This document shows, one piece after another, positions 38,191 to 46,943 of a stretch of 64,000 nt of DNA (position 1 is its first letter; each line of letters begins with the position of its first letter). The stretch covers positions 3,352-67,351 of the forward strand of contig DGHD01000059.1 of the NCBI GenBank assembly GCA_002392505.1, given 5' to 3'. A program made the translations under genes and the position numbers. A model generated the notes under the pieces. It had not been told where the DNA came from, searched no databases, and saw only the letters and a program-made list of their open reading frames with translations. This DNA is from Christensenella sp. UBA3857. GTDB taxonomy: Bacteria > Bacillota > Clostridia > Christensenellales > CAG-138.

Positions 38191-40215
38191 CTATTCAACG
38201 GGGCGAGCCCAATGTCCCCTCGTGACGGGGGCGTTTTCGTTTTCGTCCGGCGTCTCGGCGGCGCCGAAAACCGATATCCCGCTGTTTTTGAACTCCCCGC
38301 GGATATCGGTAACGGCGGAGTTCAGCATCCTGACAAGGCAGTACCCGTCCGGAAAACGGACGTTCTCGAGCGGGAAGCGCCTGCCTTCGCCGTCCGAGAG
38401 GAGCCCGGCAGAGCCCCTGCACGCGCGGCAGCCCTTGTACTCCTTGACGGGGCAGTGCATAAGCTGCATCACAGGCACGCGCCCGAACACATTAACTATC
38501 ATGCGGTCGCCGAAACGCTCTGCCAACCCCTTGAGCTGCGGACGGGTCAGCTCCGGCGAGGGCATGAAATGCGTGAAGCCCATGCCGATAAGCTCCGTCG
38601 CCGCGGCGGAATTAAAGGCGTTCATGCCTATGCCCGCTATGCGGACGGGCAGGTCTTTGCCCATCTCCCATTCGCTTATATTGTTCGCCTCCACGCCCGA
38701 AAATACGCCGCTTGAAAGTAGCCTTTCGTAAGCCTCCCGCGAGCGTTCGGTCATTATCACGTTCGGCAGTATCAAAACGAGCTTTTTGCCGGGCTTTTTA
38801 AGCTGTCCGGGATCGGTCTCCCCCGGGAATACGGGATCGATGCCGATGATATCCGCGGGCTCTTTTGCGCGGCTCAAGTCCCTCACGCGGAGGTATCTGA
38901 TCGGCTCCCCAGCAAATGCGCCGGCGGGGCGGATGTTGCTTTCGACCGTTTCAGCCGTTATCGCTTGCTTTTCATCGGGCGAGCCGATAATATTGCGGGA
39001 GAGCTTTTCCGCCGCCTCGCGCCGCATGGCGTTGATGGCGGAAACGGGTACGTAGCCCGATCCCGCGATCTCGTACTTTTCCAAATAAAACGGAGTGCCG
39101 CCGAGTTTTTTAAGCTGCTCGGCGAGCCTTCCTAAGTCGATCGGCTTGTTGGGCGCCTCGCAAACGGGGCCAGCGGCTTTTGCCGAAAACGCTTCGGAAA
39201 CCAGCGTAAGCTCTGCGCTTCTGCCGACCTCGAGCGAAAGATATGCGCCAAGCGGGCGCGTTTGCCTGTCCTGCCGCACGCTCTCATGCGCTTCGGCGAT
39301 CAGCGCCTTATCGGGCTTCGCGCGGCCGACGTGCCCCGTCGTGACGGAATCGCCGGTCAGGTGCGCGGTGGAGAATTCGCCGCGGTTGAAGATCTTAAAG
39401 AGCTTCCCCTTCGAGTCCGGCACGGGCTCGCCGTCGAGCGCGGCGCGGTAAATGCGCGTGACGGTCGCAACGTATTCGGGGCTCTTCATCCTGCCCTCTA
39501 TCTTCAGGGAGCAGATCCCCGCGGCGGCAAGCTCGGGCAGCATATCGAGCATCATTATGTCGTTTGTCGAGAGCGCGAACTCATCCTGCCCGGCGCGCGC
39601 GGAAAGCACCGTCGCATTTTTGCGGCAGGGCTGGGCGCAGGTGCCGCGGTTGCCGCTCCTCTCCCCCGCCATCGAGGAGTACAGGCAGCTCCCGGAGAAG
39701 CCCATGCAGAGCGCGCCGTGACAGAAAAACTCAAGCTCCACGGGGCTGTTTTCGTGCATACGGCGGATCTCGCAAAGCGGGACCTCCCTTGCGAGCACCG
39801 CGCGTGAGACGCCGCTTTTTTCGCAGTAACGGAGCCCGCCAATAGAGTGTATGCCCATCTGCGTGGAGGCGTGCACCGTAAGAAGCGGCAGCTCCTTCCT
39901 TATGAGCGCGGCAAGCCCTATATCCTGCACGATCACCGCGTCCGCCTTAAGCGAATAAAGCAGGGCGGCAAAATCGAGCGCGGCTTCAAGCTCCCTGTCA
40001 AGAAGGAGCGTATTGAGCGTGATATGCGTTTTTACCCCGCGCAGGCGGCAGAAATCGATCGCTTCGCGCAGGGCGTCGCCGGTGAAATTCGCCGCTCCCT
40101 TACGCGCGTTGAAAGCGCCGCCGCCGAAATAAACGGCGTCCGCTCCGTTCCTCACCGCTGCGATGAGGCATTCCATATTCCCCGCGGGGGCCAACAGTTC
40201 CGGTTTGTTCATCAT
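38191..40215 (-). CDS. U32-family peptidase (collagenase-like)
   Basis: 674 residues. N-terminal TIM-barrel-like domain with ELLAPAGNMECL, VYFGGGAFNAR, LNTLL and the U32 signature region ELEFFCHGALCMGFSGSCLYSS; cysteines in GTCAQPCR and a C-terminal CPVKEYKGCRACRGS cluster may bind Fe-S, as in the 23S rRNA hydroxylation relatives (RlhA). Either of two adjacent ATGs (40215, 40212) could start it. The start lies 2 bases after the T-run of an upstream terminator, with no visible ribosome binding site. Confidence 0.9.
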   Translation of the reverse strand: MMNKPELLAPAGNMECLIAAVRNGADAVYFGGGAFNARKGAANFTGDALREAIDFCRLRGVKTHITLNTLLLDRELEAALDFAALLYSLKADAVIVQDIGLAALIRKELPLLTVHASTQMGIHSIGGLRYCEKSGVSRAVLAREVPLCEIRRMHENSPVELEFFCHGALCMGFSGSCLYSSMAGERSGNRGTCAQPCRKNATVLSARAGQDEFALSTNDIMMLDMLPELAAAGICSLKIEGRMKSPEYVATVTRIYRAALDGEPVPDSKGKLFKIFNRGEFSTAHLTGDSVTTGHVGRAKPDKALIAEAHESVRQDRQTRPLGAYLSLEVGRSAELTLVSEAFSAKAAGPVCEAPNKPIDLGRLAEQLKKLGGTPFYLEKYEIAGSGYVPVSAINAMRREAAEKLSRNIIGSPDEKQAITAETVESNIRPAGAFAGEPIRYLRVRDLSRAKEPADIIGIDPVFPGETDPGQLKKPGKKLVLILPNVIMTERSREAYERLLSSGVFSGVEANNISEWEMGKDLPVRIAGIGMNAFNSAAATELIGMGFTHFMPSPELTRPQLKGLAERFGDRMIVNVFGRVPVMQLMHCPVKEYKGCRACRGSAGLLSDGEGRRFPLENVRFPDGYCLVRMLNSAVTDIRGEFKNSGISVFGAAETPDENENAPVTRGHWARPVE

Positions 40216-40217
40216 TC

Positions 40218-40247
40218 AAAAAAACAGGGGCGGAAATGATCCGCCCC
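40218..40247 (-). terminator. Terminator or attenuator between zapA and the U32 peptidase gene
   Basis: GGGGCGG/CCGCCCC stem with a 7-base loop. On the minus strand it is followed by TG and seven T residues, then immediately the U32 start codons. It would end most zapA transcripts. Confidence 0.8.
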
Positions 40248-40286
40248 GGGTGGTCTGATCGCGTGAAAGCCGAGCCTGATACCTTG

Positions 40287-40610
40287 TCAGACTCCGACGG
40301 GCTTTTTGCGTTCAAAGGGGCGCTTGACGGGCGGGGTAACGGTCTTCTCCTCGCCTGTGCGAAGACGCGTAAGCTCCGCTATCTTTTTGTCGACGTCGGC
40401 ATGCGCGGCGTTAAGGGACCTGAGCTCGTCCGCCATTTCGAGCATGGCAAGGAGGGTGCAGCGGGAAGTGCTCTGCCAGGGGTAGCGCGCCTGCATCTTC
40501 CTGATCCTGTTATTGACGTCTTCCTCAAGAGCGCGCACTTCTTCCTCGCTCCCGGCGGTGATGCGGAATTCCTGCCCGGCGATATTCAATACCATCTTGT
40601 TCTTTTCCAT
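40287..40610 (-). CDS. zapA: Cell division protein ZapA
   Basis: 107 residues. The globular head (about 1-60) has VLNIAGQEFRITAGSEEEVRALEEDVNNRIRKM, followed by the coiled-coil (MLEMADELRSLNAAHADVDKKIAEL). ZapA bundles FtsZ filaments at the division site. The start at 40610 follows GGGAG by 7 bases; earlier in-frame ATGs lack a site. Driven by TTGCAT-N17-TATCAT. Confidence 0.9.
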   Translation of the reverse strand: MEKNKMVLNIAGQEFRITAGSEEEVRALEEDVNNRIRKMQARYPWQSTSRCTLLAMLEMADELRSLNAAHADVDKKIAELTRLRTGEEKTVTPPVKRPFERKKPVGV

Positions 40611-40645
40611 AGCCTTACTCCCATTCTGCATATTTCTACATAAAT

Positions 40646-40674
40646 ATGATACCACGAAAACGAACGAAATGCAA
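40646..40674 (-). promoter_or_regulatory. Sigma-A promoter of zapA
   Basis: Minus-strand TTGCAT (40674-40669), 17-base spacer ending GTGG, TATCAT (40651-40646). Confidence 0.7.
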
Positions 40675-40751
40675 GGGAATTCGGATCGATATCCCTCCTC
40701 TTGCGAGAAAAAAAGGAGTCCCGCGCAGGACTCCCTTTCAGATCGTTATTA

Positions 40752-42104
40752 TCAATCGTCGTCGTCTTCATCTTCATCATCGTCATCGTCGTCGTCATCG
40801 TCGTCGACGTATACGACGCCGTCCTCTATGCGGGCGGTCTCCTTACGCGGAGTGACAAGCTTGATGAACCAGCGCAGCACGGGGATCAGCAGGAACGCGA
40901 CCCAAGTGGGATGCCAGATGCCGAACATTATGCCCACGAAGAGGAACGCGCCCATGATGAGCACCTCCCACGGGAAGCGGCGGAGCCATCTCGCGCCGAC
41001 GCGCTTCTTTATGGAGGAGGCGACGGAGCTGAACATGGGCACAGTGAAGAACAGGAGCCAGCCGGTCTGCCACGCCTTCGCGCCGAATATGAACCCGAGC
41101 GCAAGGTAAACGATCACCATTATCAGCGAGTAGACGCCTGTCGCAAGACCGACCTTGCCGACCTTGCCGTGCACGGCGGCGGATATCGCGAAATAGAGCG
41201 GTATCGCAAGGAGCATCAGCCACAGCGGATGCCAGAGCTTCATCGTTACGCCGAGCGCGATATAAACGCCTATCACGACGACGGGCACGATAAGATCGAG
41301 GGCGTTGAGCTTCTTGTTCTTTATCGCGTGTGCGATCGGATAGTAGATGGGTATCGTGAGGAAGAGCAGCCATGCGGGATGCCACGCCTTGAGCAGGAAG
41401 CCGAGGAGCAGGAACGCGCCTGTAACGAGCGCGGCATAGGGGAAACCGCCGAGGTTCACGCCCTTATTGACGGCGCCGTGCTTATCGATCTTCGGCTCCT
41501 TCTTGGTCTCGATGGTGGTCTTTCTGCCTTTTTCGTCTATTATAGTGGTGTGCCAGAAGCCTTCCGCCTCGTCGTATGTCTTGTTGACGTAACGGCGCTT
41601 GCCGTGACCGTCCGTACTGTTCCACTCCTTGTGCACGGTCTCGCCGTTTTCGGTAAACGTGACGCCTTCGTCGTCCACCGTGACGCGGTCCTTGGGGTCT
41701 AAGTCGACGTGCCCGCCGTCCTTGCCGTCGCGCACGCGTATGCCGTCCCAGCCGACGTGCACGTGGGAGCCGTCGTCATCCACGACGTTGATACCGTCGC
41801 GGAAGCTGATGTTCACGCGCTGGCGGGCGTCGCTCTTGACGTCCTCCGCTTGCTCTTCATTATTATCGGAAGCGGTCTCCTGCTCCGGCATTGGGATCTC
41901 CTCGTCCGTGGCGAGGAGCTGATCGAGCGATACCCCGTAAAGGCGCGAGAGCATTATAAGGTTGTCCGTATCGGGAGAGGACTCCGCGCGCTCCCATTTG
42001 CTGACTGCCTGACGTGAGAGCCCGAGCTTTGCGGCAAGCTCCTCCTGGGAGAGGCCGTGCGCCTTGCGAAGCTGTACCAGCCTGTTTGCGATCTCGATGT
42101 TCAT
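40752..42104 (-). CDS. XRE regulator fused to a multi-pass membrane domain with poly-aspartate tail
   Basis: 450 residues. N-terminal helix-turn-helix (about 1-65: GLSQEELAAKLGLSRQAVSKWE). A hydrophilic Asp/His-rich middle (about 70-215) has repeated strands (VDDDGSHVHVGWDGIRVRDG). Then come about eight helices in four pairs, each ending in a Trp-Pro/Trp-rich turn (KAWHPAWLLFLTIPIYY, KLWHPLWLMLLAIPLYF, KAWQTGWLLFFTVPMF, GIWHPTWVAFLLIPVL). The last 15 residues of the DDDDDDDDDDEDEDDDD tail come from a GAC/GAT-type triplet run. Perhaps a membrane-tethered regulator that senses cations; this is inference. Confidence 0.82.
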   Translation of the reverse strand: MNIEIANRLVQLRKAHGLSQEELAAKLGLSRQAVSKWERAESSPDTDNLIMLSRLYGVSLDQLLATDEEIPMPEQETASDNNEEQAEDVKSDARQRVNISFRDGINVVDDDGSHVHVGWDGIRVRDGKDGGHVDLDPKDRVTVDDEGVTFTENGETVHKEWNSTDGHGKRRYVNKTYDEAEGFWHTTIIDEKGRKTTIETKKEPKIDKHGAVNKGVNLGGFPYAALVTGAFLLLGFLLKAWHPAWLLFLTIPIYYPIAHAIKNKKLNALDLIVPVVVIGVYIALGVTMKLWHPLWLMLLAIPLYFAISAAVHGKVGKVGLATGVYSLIMVIVYLALGFIFGAKAWQTGWLLFFTVPMFSSVASSIKKRVGARWLRRFPWEVLIMGAFLFVGIMFGIWHPTWVAFLLIPVLRWFIKLVTPRKETARIEDGVVYVDDDDDDDDDDEDEDDDD

Positions 42105-42260
42105 GGTTTTTTGTCCTTTCGTTTTGTTGACTGAATGATACCCTGTTTACGGTCGGTTGCGCAAGCAAATCTGCTTTTCAAATCGAGATACGGGGAAGGT
42201 TTTTTTGTCAACCTTTGGTTGCATTTGCTTATTTTGCGGGAAAAATCGCCTGCAAGGGAG

Positions 42261-43013
42261 TCAGATCCCGAGATAATCGAAGAACACCGGGATGCGTTCC
42301 TCCCAATACCTTTCGGAGTGCTCCGCCCCGGGCACTATGCGCGCAGCGGCGTATGCCCCGCTCTGTGAAAGCAGCTTCGCGGTGTTGAAAAGGCTTTTAT
42401 ACGCCTGCGTGTATTTGCCGACCTCCGCGCTGCCCAGATCCATATAGACGCTTGTGGGAGCGAGGAGCTTCTTTCTTCTTATCATCTCGTTCAATTTCTT
42501 CGGGCTTACCCAAAGGCTGGGCGAGAGCGCCGCCGCCTTTGAAAAGGTTGCGTTATACTCCACAGCGGCGTAAATGCTCATGAGCCCGCCCATGGAGCTG
42601 CCCGCTATGAAGGTATGCTCTCTGTCGGGGAGCGTGCGGTACTCCCCGTCGATCATCGGCTTCAGCTCGCCGGTGATCCAATCCATCGTGACCTTGCCGA
42701 GCCCCTCGATATCGCCGATGCGCGTCCCGTGAAAATCCCAGGGGGAATACTCGTTAAGGCGCCTCGTACCCTCGGGATTGCATTCCACGGCGACGAGTAT
42801 CAGCTTCTTTTTGGTCCTTTCGAGATACTCCTTCATGCCCCAGCTTTTTCCGTACGTCGCGTGGCTGTCGTAAAACACGTTATGCCCGTCGAACATATAG
42901 AGTACGGGAAAGCGCTCCCCGCCGTCCCTGTACCCGCGGGGAGTATAAACGTAAAGCCGCCTCGGCTTTTCGGTCGGAAGCGGCGGGATGTTGATTTCCG
43001 TGACCCTGATCAT
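42261..43013 (-). CDS. Esterase (alpha/beta hydrolase, esterase D/Fes-like)
   Basis: 250 residues. Nucleophile elbow GSSMGG (Ser about 145), FDGHNVF near the start, and a C-terminal GAEHSERYWEERIPVFF, whose His is the probable catalytic base. No signal peptide. The start at 43013 follows GGGGG by about 8 bases. Substrate unknown; relatives act on acyl or siderophore esters. Confidence 0.88.
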   Translation of the reverse strand: MIRVTEINIPPLPTEKPRRLYVYTPRGYRDGGERFPVLYMFDGHNVFYDSHATYGKSWGMKEYLERTKKKLILVAVECNPEGTRRLNEYSPWDFHGTRIGDIEGLGKVTMDWITGELKPMIDGEYRTLPDREHTFIAGSSMGGLMSIYAAVEYNATFSKAAALSPSLWVSPKKLNEMIRRKKLLAPTSVYMDLGSAEVGKYTQAYKSLFNTAKLLSQSGAYAAARIVPGAEHSERYWEERIPVFFDYLGI

Positions 43014-43042
43014 GATCCGATCCCCCTTCGTTTCATGTTCAG

Positions 43043-43071
43043 ATTTTACCACGGATCGCTCGTTTTTTCAA
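43043..43071 (-). promoter_or_regulatory. Sigma-A promoter of the esterase gene
   Basis: Minus-strand TTGAAA, 17-base spacer ending GTGG, TAAAAT. Same boxes and same spacer end as the three modules near 15.6-17.7 kb, but a different spacer core. Confidence 0.75.
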
Positions 43072-43829
43072 GCAAGCGGCGGTTCCTCATATCGGACGAT
43101 GAAATACCTTTTTCCGTCTGCGGAGACGATCGGACGCGAGCGGAACGGGGGGCGGGCGTTCTTCTGCCCCGTCAGGGCGGGGAGCGCCGTCAGCCTGACC
43201 TCCCTGCCTGCCGTGACGACCGTGCCGTAAAGCCTTTCGTCGCCCGGGATCATACGCCATTCGGAGCGAGGGTAAGTCTTCGGGAACGGATTCTTTACGG
43301 GGACGGGCGCCGGTCCCGGATCCTCCTCTTCCGCAGATAGGGCGGCGAAGAGCCGCTCCGCCTGCTTAAGGATCCTTTCGGTCACCTCGGCTTTATTTGC
43401 CTGCGGGGCGTCTTTTGCCGATCCCGCGGTTTTTTCGGGCTTCGGAGGCTCGGCGGGAGGCGTCTCCCTGCCGGACTCCGGCGCCGACGTGCGTCGGGTC
43501 CTCTCTTCATATTCGCCCGCGGCGCGTATGCGAAGCTCGTCGAGGATACGGTTTTTCTCCGCGCGCGTGCCTCCCGAGAAGCCAGCGGAAACGAGTCTGC
43601 CGTCCTTCTCGACCGCAACGGCGTAAATGCCCGTCTGCCCGACGTCAAACCTTGCGGAGCTGAGCTCCGTTTTGATTATCGATCCCGCCGAAACGGTATA
43701 GACGTTCATGCCTTCCGAAAGCCCGGCAAGGTCGAGCTCGAGCACGGAGCCGCCCTTGCCCGAGCTTATACGCACTGCTCCGGCAAGGCTGCCGGAGAGC
43801 ATTATCCTTTTATAAAGAGCGCCGATCAT
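43068..43829 (-). CDS. Hypothetical protein with disordered middle
   Basis: 253 residues. N-terminal beta-rich part (about 1-90: VLELDLAGLSEGMNVYTVSAGS), a long Pro/Glu/Ala linker (about 110-185), and a C-terminal part with SEWRMIPGDERLYGTVV and KRYFIVRYEEPP. No family recognised. It lacks an obvious ribosome binding site and faces the TetR gene divergently. Confidence 0.65.
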   Translation of the reverse strand: MIGALYKRIMLSGSLAGAVRISSGKGGSVLELDLAGLSEGMNVYTVSAGSIIKTELSSARFDVGQTGIYAVAVEKDGRLVSAGFSGGTRAEKNRILDELRIRAAGEYEERTRRTSAPESGRETPPAEPPKPEKTAGSAKDAPQANKAEVTERILKQAERLFAALSAEEEDPGPAPVPVKNPFPKTYPRSEWRMIPGDERLYGTVVTAGREVRLTALPALTGQKNARPPFRSRPIVSADGKRYFIVRYEEPPLA

Positions 43830-43905
43830 ACTTTATTATATGATGGGGCTTTATTTTTGTGACGGATTCTGCTATACTTGTTTCATCAAATCAGGAGGAT
43901 CGATT

Positions 43906-44442
43906 ATGAAAGACGGCACCGCTGACAACATTATTTCGATCGCGGCAGAGCTTTTTTCAAGCCTCGGCGCTTTCGGCACGAGCCTGGGCGAGGTCGCCAA
44001 ACGCGCGGGGATAAGCAAGGGCACCCTCTACTACTACTTCCCCACCAAGCAGGCGCTTTGCGAGGCGGTTTCCGATAAATGCCTTTCCATGATCAGCTCC
44101 CGCCTTTTCGCTTGGGTGGATACCGTCAAGGCTTCGGACGATCCCGCGGAGGCGCTCGGCGCGCTCTGCGACGCGCTTCTCGGCGAGGATATGCCCCTGC
44201 GCGTGTTCATCGCCATAAACGATTTTTCTGAATCGGGGAGCGAGCTCGAGGCTTCGCTCGACAGGGCAATGAACGAATGGAACGTCATGATAGAGGTCGG
44301 CTCCATGCGTATGAAGCCGGTCTACGCCGCCAAGATGAAGCGGATGCTTGCCGCCGTACTGCCGTTCCTCTGCGGACTTGCGGCGCTCAACGCCGATCCC
44401 GATTACGCGAGGGAAGCGTTCACCGCTTTGATAATGGGCTGA
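43906..44442 (+). CDS. TetR-family transcriptional regulator
   Basis: 178 residues. N-terminal helix-turn-helix with AAELFSSLGAFGTSLGEVAKRAGISKGTLYYYFPTKQAL, then a helical ligand domain. The ATG at 43906 follows AGGAGG by 7 bases. It lies 7 bases before the DUF362 gene and probably co-transcribes with it. Ligand unknown. Confidence 0.93.
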   Translation: MKDGTADNIISIAAELFSSLGAFGTSLGEVAKRAGISKGTLYYYFPTKQALCEAVSDKCLSMISSRLFAWVDTVKASDDPAEALGALCDALLGEDMPLRVFIAINDFSESGSELEASLDRAMNEWNVMIEVGSMRMKPVYAAKMKRMLAAVLPFLCGLAALNADPDYAREAFTALIMG

Positions 44443-44449
44443 ACTTGAA

Positions 44450-45601
44450 ATGGAAGATATGAATAAATACACCTGCGCCGTCGTTCCGTGCGAAAGCTAC
44501 GAAAACGCCGGCGCTGCTATGGTTACGGCGCTTGACGCGATAGGCGGGCTCGATTTTGTAAAGCCCGGCATGAGGATCGTCATTAAGGCGAACCTCGTTG
44601 CGCCGATGGCGCCCTCCGCCTGCGCCACGACTCACCCCGCCATGGTGACCGCGCTGACGAAGCTCCTTATCGCGCGCGGCGCTTCGGTCGTCGTGGGCGA
44701 CAGCCCCGGCGGCATACTCAACGCGGCGACGCTCGCCTCCAACTACCGCGCGACCGGTATGCACGAGGCGGAAAAAGCGGGAGCGGCGCTCAACAAAAAC
44801 ACCGCCAGCCATACGGTCGAGATACCCGGCAAGACGATGCATCGTCTGACTTATACGGATTATCTTGACGACTGCGACGCGATAATCGACTTTGCAAAGC
44901 TCAAGGCGCACGGCATGGTGGGCATGAGCGGCGCCGTAAAGAACATGTACGGCGTCATTCCCGGTCTCGTCAAGCCCGAAACGCATTATCTTTACCCCGA
45001 CGTAAACGATTTTGCGGATATGCTGATCGATATTAACGAGTATTTCAAGCCCCGCCTTGCGCTTATCGACGCGGTCGACGGCATGGAGGGCAACGGTCCC
45101 ACCGCCGGCACGCCGAGGCATATCGGCGCGTTCATAGCCGCGCGCACCACCTATGAGGCGGACGCCGCCGCGGCAAGGCTGATAGGGCTGGACCCGAACG
45201 GGGTCCCCACGCTGCTTGCAGCCGAGAAGCGCGGATTATGTCCGCCGCTCGAAAAAATAAAGCTCTTCGGCGATCCGGACGCGCTCGCGGTAAAGGATTT
45301 CAAATCCGTGCCGAGAAGGAGCCTGTCGTTCATGAAGAGCTCCAAAGTCCCGCTCGTCGGCAAGGTCATTGAAAAGGCGCTCGTCCAGAAGCCGATGCCC
45401 GTAAAGAAAAAATGCGTCGCCTGCCAAAAATGCTTGCGGCTTTGCCCCGCTAAGGCGATAACGATGGTCAGCAGGGGCGGGAAGACCTATCCCCATATCG
45501 ACCGCAAAAAGTGCATCCGCTGCTTCTGCTGTCAGGAGTTCTGCCCCAAGGCGGCGATGATCGTACACAGGACGTGGATAGTAAGATTGCTGCAGAAATA
45601 A
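44450..45601 (+). CDS. DUF362 protein with two C-terminal 4Fe-4S clusters
   Basis: 383 residues. N-terminal DUF362 domain (about 5-290): MRIVIKANLVAPM, GASVVVGDSPGG, LKAHGMVGMSGAVKNMYGVIPG, DAVDGMEGNGPTAG. C-terminal 2[4Fe-4S] ferredoxin domain with CVACQKCLRLCP and CIRCFCCQEFCP (the second has an extra Cys). Typical of anaerobes; thought to act in electron transfer or cofactor chemistry. The start at 44450 or 44459 is uncertain because neither has a strong site. Confidence 0.9.
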   Translation: MEDMNKYTCAVVPCESYENAGAAMVTALDAIGGLDFVKPGMRIVIKANLVAPMAPSACATTHPAMVTALTKLLIARGASVVVGDSPGGILNAATLASNYRATGMHEAEKAGAALNKNTASHTVEIPGKTMHRLTYTDYLDDCDAIIDFAKLKAHGMVGMSGAVKNMYGVIPGLVKPETHYLYPDVNDFADMLIDINEYFKPRLALIDAVDGMEGNGPTAGTPRHIGAFIAARTTYEADAAAARLIGLDPNGVPTLLAAEKRGLCPPLEKIKLFGDPDALAVKDFKSVPRRSLSFMKSSKVPLVGKVIEKALVQKPMPVKKKCVACQKCLRLCPAKAITMVSRGGKTYPHIDRKKCIRCFCCQEFCPKAAMIVHRTWIVRLLQK

Positions 45602-45607
45602 AGTGAA

Positions 45608-45634
45608 AGAGCCCTCATATGCAATGAGGGCTCT
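45608..45634. terminator. Bidirectional terminator
   Basis: AGAGCCCTCAT/ATGAGGGCTCT stem with a 5-base loop, T-rich on both outer sides. Separates the DUF362 gene from the TldE-like gene. Confidence 0.85.
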
Positions 45635-45648
45635 TTTGATCTGACTTG

Positions 45649-46929
45649 TTATTCGCCCGCTACGCTGACGCCCTTGAGCTTCATGGCATAGGGACCTTCG
45701 TACACGTCGCAGGTATAGCGGTCCGTCGAGAAGGCGAGATCGGATTCCGCCTCCAGTATGCTGCCGTTGACGGAACCGCCGGTGACGGGCGTCGCTTTAC
45801 CGTCCTCGATGAGGTAGGCAAGACGGATCTCGCCGCCGAAATGCCCGGTGAAGGTGTCCATCTGGAAATCGGAGAACGTGACCGCCCAGAGGCAGGGGGT
45901 CTTTTTCATATCCTCGAACGAGAGCATGCCCGTGTTTTCGCAGGAGATCTTATCATAATCGCCGGTGGGCTCCACGCCGAGGTAGCGGCAGAAGCGGTTG
46001 CCGCCGTGCGTGAGCTTGAGGAAGCCGTTTTCGACGAGCTTCCTGTCCTTCATGGGAATGCCCTCCGTAGAATACGGCGCGGTCGCCTTGAGCGAAAGCT
46101 CGAGCCTTTCGCCCTCAGTTTCGCCCTGCACGTCGTCGCCGACCTTCCAGGTGGAATAGCCGGGGAATACCATTGCCGCGGCGCTGCGGGAGGCATAGAA
46201 GCTCATGACCTCTGCGGCGTTCTTGCCGGTGAGGATCAGGTCGTATTTGCCGCTCTTAAGCACCCTTTCCGCCCTTGCGCGGTCCTTTACGAAGGAGAGC
46301 GCCTCGGCGATCTGCTTGGTGAGGGCTTCTGTCTCCAGCTCGTCAAAGCCGAACTGGTCGAACATCTCGACGTCCTCGGGCTCCTTCGCCTGCACGACGT
46401 ACTCGCCCTTCGCCTTCGCCTCCGTCCACGACACGTCGGAGCCGTTGGACGAGATGAAATGGATGCGCTTTTTGATGATGAATACCTCAGCGGAATTGAT
46501 GAACGCGCCTTCGACGTTGTCCGCCTTGAAGAGCGCCTCCGCCATCTCGCCCGCGCACTCCTCGGGCAGCCTCTCGGCGAGCGCGCCCTTCTTCTCGATA
46601 ATGGGCGCGGCGACGGGGTCGGGCAGATCGTAATAGGGGTTCATGGCGAACTGGGCGGCGAAATACGCGCCGCGCAGCGCCTCCATGATCTCATCGTCCG
46701 TCATGGACGCGAGCACCATGCAGTTGGTGGACGCGCGCATACGCTTGCCTTCGGCTTCCGCCGTGCGGAAGACGTTAACATAGAACTTCTCCACGTCCTT
46801 TATGCGCCTTGTATCGAGCTGCTTTTTTACGAAGAACAGCTCCGCGGTGCGCTCGTTGACGCCGTAAACGGAATAATCCTCAACGCCAGCTTCCTTCAAG
46901 AGGGCTTTTATCCTTTCCATTGTTTCCAT
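45649..46929 (-). CDS. TldE/PmbA-like subunit of a metalloprotease
   Basis: 426 residues. PmbA/TldE-like: lacks the zinc-binding HExxxH but has the family fold, with VFRTAEAEGKRMRAS and YAMNPYYDLP-type segments early and AVTFSDFQMDTFTGHFGGEIRLAYLIEDGKATPVTGGSVNG late. With TldD it forms a heterodimeric protease that degrades or trims peptides (for example microcin or RiPP leaders). The start at 46929 follows AAGGAGG by 6 bases. It lies 14 bases after the tldD-like gene. Confidence 0.92.
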   Translation of the reverse strand: METMERIKALLKEAGVEDYSVYGVNERTAELFFVKKQLDTRRIKDVEKFYVNVFRTAEAEGKRMRASTNCMVLASMTDDEIMEALRGAYFAAQFAMNPYYDLPDPVAAPIIEKKGALAERLPEECAGEMAEALFKADNVEGAFINSAEVFIIKKRIHFISSNGSDVSWTEAKAKGEYVVQAKEPEDVEMFDQFGFDELETEALTKQIAEALSFVKDRARAERVLKSGKYDLILTGKNAAEVMSFYASRSAAAMVFPGYSTWKVGDDVQGETEGERLELSLKATAPYSTEGIPMKDRKLVENGFLKLTHGGNRFCRYLGVEPTGDYDKISCENTGMLSFEDMKKTPCLWAVTFSDFQMDTFTGHFGGEIRLAYLIEDGKATPVTGGSVNGSILEAESDLAFSTDRYTCDVYEGPYAMKLKGVSVAGE

Positions 46930-46943
46930 ATCGATCCTCCTTA

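Noticed and set aside
43840-43905. Upstream in-frame start of the TetR gene
   Set aside because: The extension is cysteine-rich and runs through the ribosome binding site; the ATG after AGGAGG gives the normal family start.
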